Of a stretch of DNA of 64,000 bases, positions 59,599 to 64,000 are shown in pieces. The stretch comes from Sphingopyxis indica (GTDB taxonomy: Bacteria > Pseudomonadota > Alphaproteobacteria > Sphingomonadales > Sphingomonadaceae): NCBI RefSeq assembly GCF_900188185.1, contig NZ_FZPA01000006.1, positions 62,001 to 126,000 of the forward strand, in the 5' to 3' direction. Below the pieces are notes generated by a model. That model did not search any database. It was not told the DNA's origin and was given only the letters and a program-made list of their open reading frames with translations. Every line of letters begins with the position of its first letter. The first letter of the stretch is position 1. The position numbers and the translations under genes were made by a program.

Positions 59599-61752
59599 AT
59601 GCGCGCTATTTGGATGTTTCTGGCCGCAATTGCCACCCCGCTTGTCGTATCCCAGCCGCTTTCGGCCCAAGAGAAAGACCGCGATTTGACCCAAATGCCT
59701 TCCGCGCCCCTCGCCGAACAGCGGCCGCACGAATTGACGCTCCACGGCGAAACGCTGTCCGACCCGTGGCACTGGCTGCGCGACGAAAGCTATCCGGTGG
59801 TCGATGACGCCGATATTCTGGCCTATGTGAAGGCCGAGAATGCGTATTTCGAGGCGGCGATGAAGCCGCACGCAGCGCTGGTCGAGACGCTGTTCCAGGA
59901 GATGAAGGGCCGTATCAAGGAAGCCGATGCGAGCGTGCCGCAAAAGGACGGCGACTGGCTCTACTGGATCGAGTTCGAACAGGGCGCCGAATATAAGAAA
60001 TGGTATCGCAGGCCGGCCGCGGGCGGCGAGCCGCAGCTGATCCTCGATGAAGTCGCGCTCGCCGCGGGCAAGGAATATTTCCGCCTCGCCGACATGGCGG
60101 TAAGCCCGAACGGCAGGCTGATGGCCTATGCCTTCGACGACAATGGTTCCGAGCGGTTCGAGGTGCGTTTCCGCAACCTCGATACGGGAGAGCTGCTGCC
60201 CGACGTGATTCCGGGCACGCTGTCGGCGCTCGTCTGGACGGCAGGCAGCGACGCGCTGCTCTATGGCCTCGCGAACGAAAATTGGCGCACCGACAATGTC
60301 CGCCTCCACAAGCTCGGCACGCCGGTTTCCGGCGACAAGCTGCTCTACAAGGAGGCCGACATCGGCTTCGGGGTCGGCATCGGCAAGACCGCGGCGGACA
60401 ATTATATCGTCATCGCGACGGGGGATAACGAGACGAGCGAGGTCTATCTGCTCCCCGCCGACGATCCCGAAGCCACGCCGCTGCTCGTCGCGCCGCGCCG
60501 GAAGGGGCGCGAATATAGCGTCGATGAGCGCGAAGGGACGCTCTACATCCACACCAACGACGAGCATCCCAATTTCCGCATCGCGACCGCCTCTCCCGAA
60601 CGGCCGGGCGAATGGACGACGCTGGTTCCGGGGTCCGATTCGACCTACATCACCGGCCTCGCGGTCTTCCGCGACTATTTCGTGCTCGAAAGCCGCGAAG
60701 AGGGGCTCGATCAGGTCGACGTGCGCCGTTACGACGCGCCGCTGACCCCCGGGCGGATCAAATTCCCCGAGGCGACCTATGTGGCGGGGCTCGGCGACAA
60801 TCCCGAATATCATCAGGACAAGCTCAGGCTCGACTATGAATCGATGGTCACCCCCGACACCGTCTATGATTATGACGTCGCGAGCGGGGCGCTCGAAACG
60901 CTAAAGGTGCAGGAAATCCCTTCTGGCTATGATTCTTCACAATATGTAACCGAATGGGTCAACCTGCCGAGCCGCGACGGCAAGACGATGATCCCCGCGT
61001 CGCTCGTTTACAAGAAGGGGACGAAGCTCGACGGCAGCGCGCCGCTGCATCTCTATGCCTATGGCAGCTACGGCTATCGCGTCGCGCCGGGCTTTTCGAC
61101 GACGCGGCTCAGCCTCGTCGATCGCGGGATGATCTATGCCATCGCGCATGTGCGCGGCGGCGACGATCTGGGGCGCTCATGGTATCTCGCGGGCAAGACC
61201 GGCCGCCGCAAGAACACGTTCGACGATTTCATCGACGTCGCGAAAGGCCTGATCGCGAAAGGCTATACGAGCGCGGGCAAGATCTCGATCGAAGGCCGCT
61301 CGGCGGGCGGGCAGGTGATGGGCGTGGTTTACAACGAAGCGCCCGAGCTGTGGGGCGCGGTGCTCGCGGGGGTGCCCTTCGTCGACGTGATCAACACGAT
61401 GATCGACGAGGATCTGCCGCTGACCCCCGGCGAATGGCCCGAATGGGGCAATCCGGTCACCGACAAGACGGCGTTCGACTATATGCTGAGCTACAGCCCC
61501 TACGACAATGTGAGCGCCAAGGCCTATCCGCCGATGCTCGTGTCGGCGGGGCTCAACGATCCGCGCGTCACCTATTGGGAGCCCGCCAAATGGGTCGCCA
61601 AGCTGCGCGCTACGCGCACCAATGATGCGACGCTGCTGCTGCGCACCAACATGGGCGCGGGCCACGCGGGCAAGTCGGGCCGCTGGGGCGCGCTGCGCGA
61701 GGATGCCGAGGAATATGCCTTCGTGCTGACCCAGCTGGGGGTGGAGGAGTAA
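59599..61752 (+). CDS. Prolyl oligopeptidase/oligopeptidase B (S9A), secreted
   Basis: A 717-residue protein. Signal peptide (~1-22, ends near 'PLSAQEK'), beta-propeller (~110-430) and alpha/beta-hydrolase domain with Ser in 'EGRSAGGQVMG', Asp in 'LNDPRVTYWEP' and His in 'GAGHAGKSG'. 'FDDFIDVAKGLI' follows the family. Cleaves oligopeptides in the periplasm after basic residues (oligopeptidase B) or after Pro; by the sequence pattern I favour oligopeptidase B. Confidence 0.94.
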   Translation: MRAIWMFLAAIATPLVVSQPLSAQEKDRDLTQMPSAPLAEQRPHELTLHGETLSDPWHWLRDESYPVVDDADILAYVKAENAYFEAAMKPHAALVETLFQEMKGRIKEADASVPQKDGDWLYWIEFEQGAEYKKWYRRPAAGGEPQLILDEVALAAGKEYFRLADMAVSPNGRLMAYAFDDNGSERFEVRFRNLDTGELLPDVIPGTLSALVWTAGSDALLYGLANENWRTDNVRLHKLGTPVSGDKLLYKEADIGFGVGIGKTAADNYIVIATGDNETSEVYLLPADDPEATPLLVAPRRKGREYSVDEREGTLYIHTNDEHPNFRIATASPERPGEWTTLVPGSDSTYITGLAVFRDYFVLESREEGLDQVDVRRYDAPLTPGRIKFPEATYVAGLGDNPEYHQDKLRLDYESMVTPDTVYDYDVASGALETLKVQEIPSGYDSSQYVTEWVNLPSRDGKTMIPASLVYKKGTKLDGSAPLHLYAYGSYGYRVAPGFSTTRLSLVDRGMIYAIAHVRGGDDLGRSWYLAGKTGRRKNTFDDFIDVAKGLIAKGYTSAGKISIEGRSAGGQVMGVVYNEAPELWGAVLAGVPFVDVINTMIDEDLPLTPGEWPEWGNPVTDKTAFDYMLSYSPYDNVSAKAYPPMLVSAGLNDPRVTYWEPAKWVAKLRATRTNDATLLLRTNMGAGHAGKSGRWGALREDAEEYAFVLTQLGVEE

Positions 61753-61764
61753 TTCACTATATTT

Positions 61765-61834
61765 GTCATTCCCGCGAAAGCGGGAATCCAGCGAGCGAAC
61801 GGAGAAGCCGGATTCCCGCTTTCGCGGGAATGAC
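61765..61834. repeat. REP-like inverted repeat (GTCATTCCCGCGAAAGCGGG type)
   Basis: Arms GTCATTCCCGCGAAAGCGGG and CCCGCTTTCGCGGGAATGAC around ~30 nt. Lies between convergent genes and may terminate transcription. Confidence 0.85.
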
Positions 61835-61845
61835 GAGATTGGCTA

Positions 61846-62454
61846 TCAGCCCAGATAGCCCCGTGTCACCAGTTCAGCCTCCAACCCCGCCGCATCCTCG
61901 AACCGGTGCGCCGCAATCCCCGCCGCTTCGGCCCCCGCGACATTTGCGGGGTTGTCGTCGATGAACAGCGCGCCCGCCGGGTCAATGCCGAAGCGTTCGA
62001 TCGCGAGCGCGTAAATCGCGGGATCGGGCTTCATCAGCCTTTCGGTGCCCGAGACGATGATGTCCTGGAAACGGTCGAATATCGGCTGGGTCGGGCGGAA
62101 GCCGTGCCAGAAGTCATGGCCGAAATTGGTGATCGCGAACAGCGGCACACCCGCGGCGGCGAGCCGCTCGACAAGGTCGAGGCTGCCGGGCACCGGGCCA
62201 GGAATCGTCTCGTTGAAGCGCGCGGCATAGGCGTCGATCAGATGCGCATGGTCGGGAAATTCGGCCCGGCGCTCGGGCACCATGTCGGCGAGCGGGCGGC
62301 CGGCGTCGTGCTGGAAATGCCATTCGGGGGTGACGACATGGCCCAGAAACCATTCGAGCTCGCCCGCATTGTCGATCAGTTTCGCGAACAAATGGCGCAA
62401 ATCCCATTCGAACAGCACCTTGCCGACGTCGAAGATCACGCTTTGCCGAATCAT
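61846..62454 (-). CDS. HAD family hydrolase (YihX-like)
   Basis: A 202-residue HAD phosphatase: motif I 'IFDVGKVLFEWD' (nucleophile Asp, G-x-V form), motif II 'FAITNFGHDF', motif III Lys in 'RLMKPDPAIYALA', motif IV 'LFIDDNPANVAGAEAAG'. YihX-type enzymes dephosphorylate sugar phosphates. ATG 62454 puts motif I at the usual position. Confidence 0.93.
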   Translation of the reverse strand: MIRQSVIFDVGKVLFEWDLRHLFAKLIDNAGELEWFLGHVVTPEWHFQHDAGRPLADMVPERRAEFPDHAHLIDAYAARFNETIPGPVPGSLDLVERLAAAGVPLFAITNFGHDFWHGFRPTQPIFDRFQDIIVSGTERLMKPDPAIYALAIERFGIDPAGALFIDDNPANVAGAEAAGIAAHRFEDAAGLEAELVTRGYLG

Positions 62455-62551
62455 GCGTCCCCCACGCACGCGAAAGCGCCGCCGGAAGCATCCGACGGCG
62501 TTACGCTAACTCGCAAATCGCGCAGGGGCGGTAATCGCCCCGGCAGGGACA

Positions 62552-62677
62552 TCAGCCCTGGCGCGCCTTGAAGCGGCGGTTGGTCTTGTTGATCACATAG
62601 GTCCGGCCCCGGCGGCGGATCACGCGGTTGTCCCGGTGGCGGTCCTTCAGCGACTTCAGGCTGTTGCGAATCTTCAT
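62552..62677 (-). CDS. rpmJ: 50S ribosomal protein L36
   Basis: 41 residues, '[20 protein letters not shown]' region then '[20 protein letters not shown]', the alphaproteobacterial L36 without the zinc cysteines (C-minus form). Separate promoter expected; lies between rpoN and the HAD gene. Confidence 0.97.
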   Translation of the reverse strand: MKIRNSLKSLKDRHRDNRVIRRRGRTYVINKTNRRFKARQG

Positions 62678-62769
62678 GGCTCTTGTCCGTAAATCTCTAG
62701 CGTTGTCACGCGAAGCGGCGCAACTATGGGGATAAGGCCAAAAAGTCAACCGCCCCTCTCCCCTAATTT

Positions 62770-62842
62770 CGTCATGCCGGGCTCGGCCCGGTATCCATCG
62801 CCGCGCCGACGTCATGGACCCCGGATCGAGTCGGGGGGGGAC
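62770..62842. repeat. Degenerate REP-like inverted repeat
   Basis: CGTCATGCCGGGCTCGGCCC against GGACCCCGGATCGAGTCGGG: an eroded copy of the 15932/29421 family. It lies just after the rpoN stop. Confidence 0.6.
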
Positions 62843-62850
62843 GAAGAGGA

Positions 62851-64000
62851 TTATCCCGCCAGCGCTTTCTGCCGCCGCCTTTGCACCGACGAGCCATAGC
62901 CCATCGCCTCGCGATATTTGACGACGGTGCGCCGCGCGATATCGTGGCCTTCGGCAGCGAGCTTCTGCGCGATCACCTCGTCCGACAGGATCGCCTTCGG
63001 GTCCTCGGCGTCGATCAGCGCCCTGATCCGGCTCTTCACCGCCTCGGCCGACACCGCGCCGTCGCCGGCGGTCGCCGAAATGCCGCTCGAAAAGAAATAT
63101 TTGAGTTCGAACAGTCCGCGCGCGCACGACAGATATTTGTTGCTCGTCACGCGGCTGACGGTCGATTCGTGCATACCGATTTCCTCGGCGACCTGACGCA
63201 AGGTCAGCGGGCGCATATGCGCGACGCCGTGGAGGAAAAACCCCTCCTGCTGTTTGACGATCTCGCTCGCGACCCTGACGATCGTGCGCTGGCGCTGGTC
63301 GAGCGCGCGCACGAGCCAGTTGGCGCCCGCGAGCTGTTCGGACAACCACGCCTTGTTCTTCGCCGCCGCGCCCTGCGCCAGCTCGTCGTAATAGCGTCGG
63401 TTGACGAGCAGCCGCGGCAGGGTGCCGCTGTTGACCTCGACCGCCCAGCCCTCGGCGGTGCGGCGGACGTAGAGGTCGGGGACCACAGCTTGCGCCGCGC
63501 CGCCGCCGAAGCGCAGCCCGGGCTTGGGATCATAGCCGCGCAGCTCGCGGATCATGTCGGCGAGATCCTCGTCATCGACCCCGCAGATGCGCTTCAATTG
63601 CGGAAAGGCGCCCTTCGCGACGAGGTCGAGGTGCGCGACCATGCATTGCATCGCGGGGTCGTAGCGGTCGGCCTCGCGCGCCTGAATCGCGATGCATTCG
63701 GACAGGTCGCGCGCGCCGACGCCCGCGGGGTCAAACGTCTGAACCCCTGCGAGCACCGCCTCGACGAGCGCGAGCGGCACCCCCAGCCGCTGCGCGAGTT
63801 CGGGAAGGTCGGCGCGCAAATAGCCGGCTTCGTCGATCAGCGCGACGATCTGCTCGGCGACCATCGCCTCGAGCCCCGAAAAACGCTCGCCGACCTGCGC
63901 GAGCAGATGGTCGTAAAGCGTTTCGTCGGCGCCGGCGAAACTGTCGAAGTCGATTCCTTCGCTCGACCCCGACAGGCCGACCGAATCGCTGGCGCTGTCG
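62851..64000 (-). CDS. rpoN: RNA polymerase sigma-54 factor (5' end beyond window)
   Basis: The last ~383 residues are visible. Region III: core-binding part (~'[29 protein letters not shown]'), HTH '[24 protein letters not shown]' and the RpoN box '[13 protein letters not shown]' for -24 recognition. The frame remains open to the window edge. Drives genes activated by bacterial enhancer-binding proteins. Confidence 0.96.
   Translation of the reverse strand, partial: DSASDSVGLSGSSEGIDFDSFAGADETLYDHLLAQVGERFSGLEAMVAEQIVALIDEAGYLRADLPELAQRLGVPLALVEAVLAGVQTFDPAGVGARDLSECIAIQAREADRYDPAMQCMVAHLDLVAKGAFPQLKRICGVDDEDLADMIRELRGYDPKPGLRFGGGAAQAVVPDLYVRRTAEGWAVEVNSGTLPRLLVNRRYYDELAQGAAAKNKAWLSEQLAGANWLVRALDQRQRTIVRVASEIVKQQEGFFLHGVAHMRPLTLRQVAEEIGMHESTVSRVTSNKYLSCARGLFELKYFFSSGISATAGDGAVSAEAVKSRIRALIDAEDPKAILSDEVIAQKLAAEGHDIARRTVVKYREAMGYGSSVQRRRQKALAG

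Noticed and set aside
1-64000. tRNA or rRNA genes
   Set aside because: No cloverleaf with GGTTCGAATCC-type T arm and no rRNA-like tract found in the intergenic regions.

Overview
This window is GC-rich (roughly two thirds G+C by eye), gene-dense chromosomal DNA from an alphaproteobacterium. Order Sphingomonadales is most likely, and a Sphingopyxis-like genome is my best guess. The evidence is the rpmH-rnpA-yidD-yidC-yihA cluster, the timA/secB-murJ-trpS cluster, the dnaA-rpsT-mutM/ubiE-ubiB order, the alphaproteobacterial family MmcB, a C-terminally degenerate RibB, TonB receptor and GH92 genes, and many short palindromic repeats between genes. I see no rRNA, tRNA, CRISPR, prophage or intact insertion sequence. 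The genus is inference.

Layout. 0-6 kb: the end of a TonB-dependent receptor, an ICMT-like membrane methyltransferase, an overlapping M23 endopeptidase/bactofilin pair, and a ComM/YifB ATPase. 5.9-13.9 kb: a co-directional run headed by a TetR repressor with a clear operator-promoter, containing VOC proteins, two GSTs, a DoxX-like protein, a duplicated DUF1428 protein, a DUF899 protein, a GFA-type protein and small unknowns. It looks like a detoxification/electrophile-response cluster. 13.9-19.6 kb: a ClpP-fold-like secreted protein, then ribosome/membrane-biogenesis genes (rpmH, rnpA, yidD, yidC, engB) and a GST. 19.6-29.4 kb: a low-GC orphan gene, cupin, dapE, smr, mltA, timA, secB, murJ, trpS and a DUF4136 lipoprotein. 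29.5-35.4 kb: dnaA, rpsT and mutM on one strand, ubiE and ubiB on the other. 35.4-44.4 kb: GNAT, MscS channel, GFA, GH92, DUF4402 protein with a MITE-like element immediately upstream, msrB, PBP1A and YgjP. 44.4-56.9 kb: YcgN, SCO1, ankyrin protein, an HTH-fused RibB(X) with an operator-like promoter, ribH, old yellow enzyme, EamA transporter, COQ9, feoAB, ssb, mmcB, ribE and ribD. 57-64 kb: a probable small RNA, a thioesterase, two divergent proline-directed peptidases, a HAD phosphatase, rpmJ and the 3' part of rpoN.

Riboflavin synthesis is split between ribBX-ribH and ribD-ribE. No FMN-riboswitch-like leader is evident. Instead, the RibB protein carries its own N-terminal helix-turn-helix and its promoter is covered by ATGTGA half-sites, which suggests an enzyme that regulates its own operon. 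That is the most interesting protein-level observation here.

At the DNA level the window has several families of non-coding inverted repeats. One is a ~188-bp structured element with GGGGAGGAG-type ends. A second is long hairpins whose arms are short tandem repeats (GCGAAGAC/GCAAAGGC/GCGGAGAC types). A third is a 270-bp MITE-like element with perfect 24-bp termini that abuts a ribosome-binding site.
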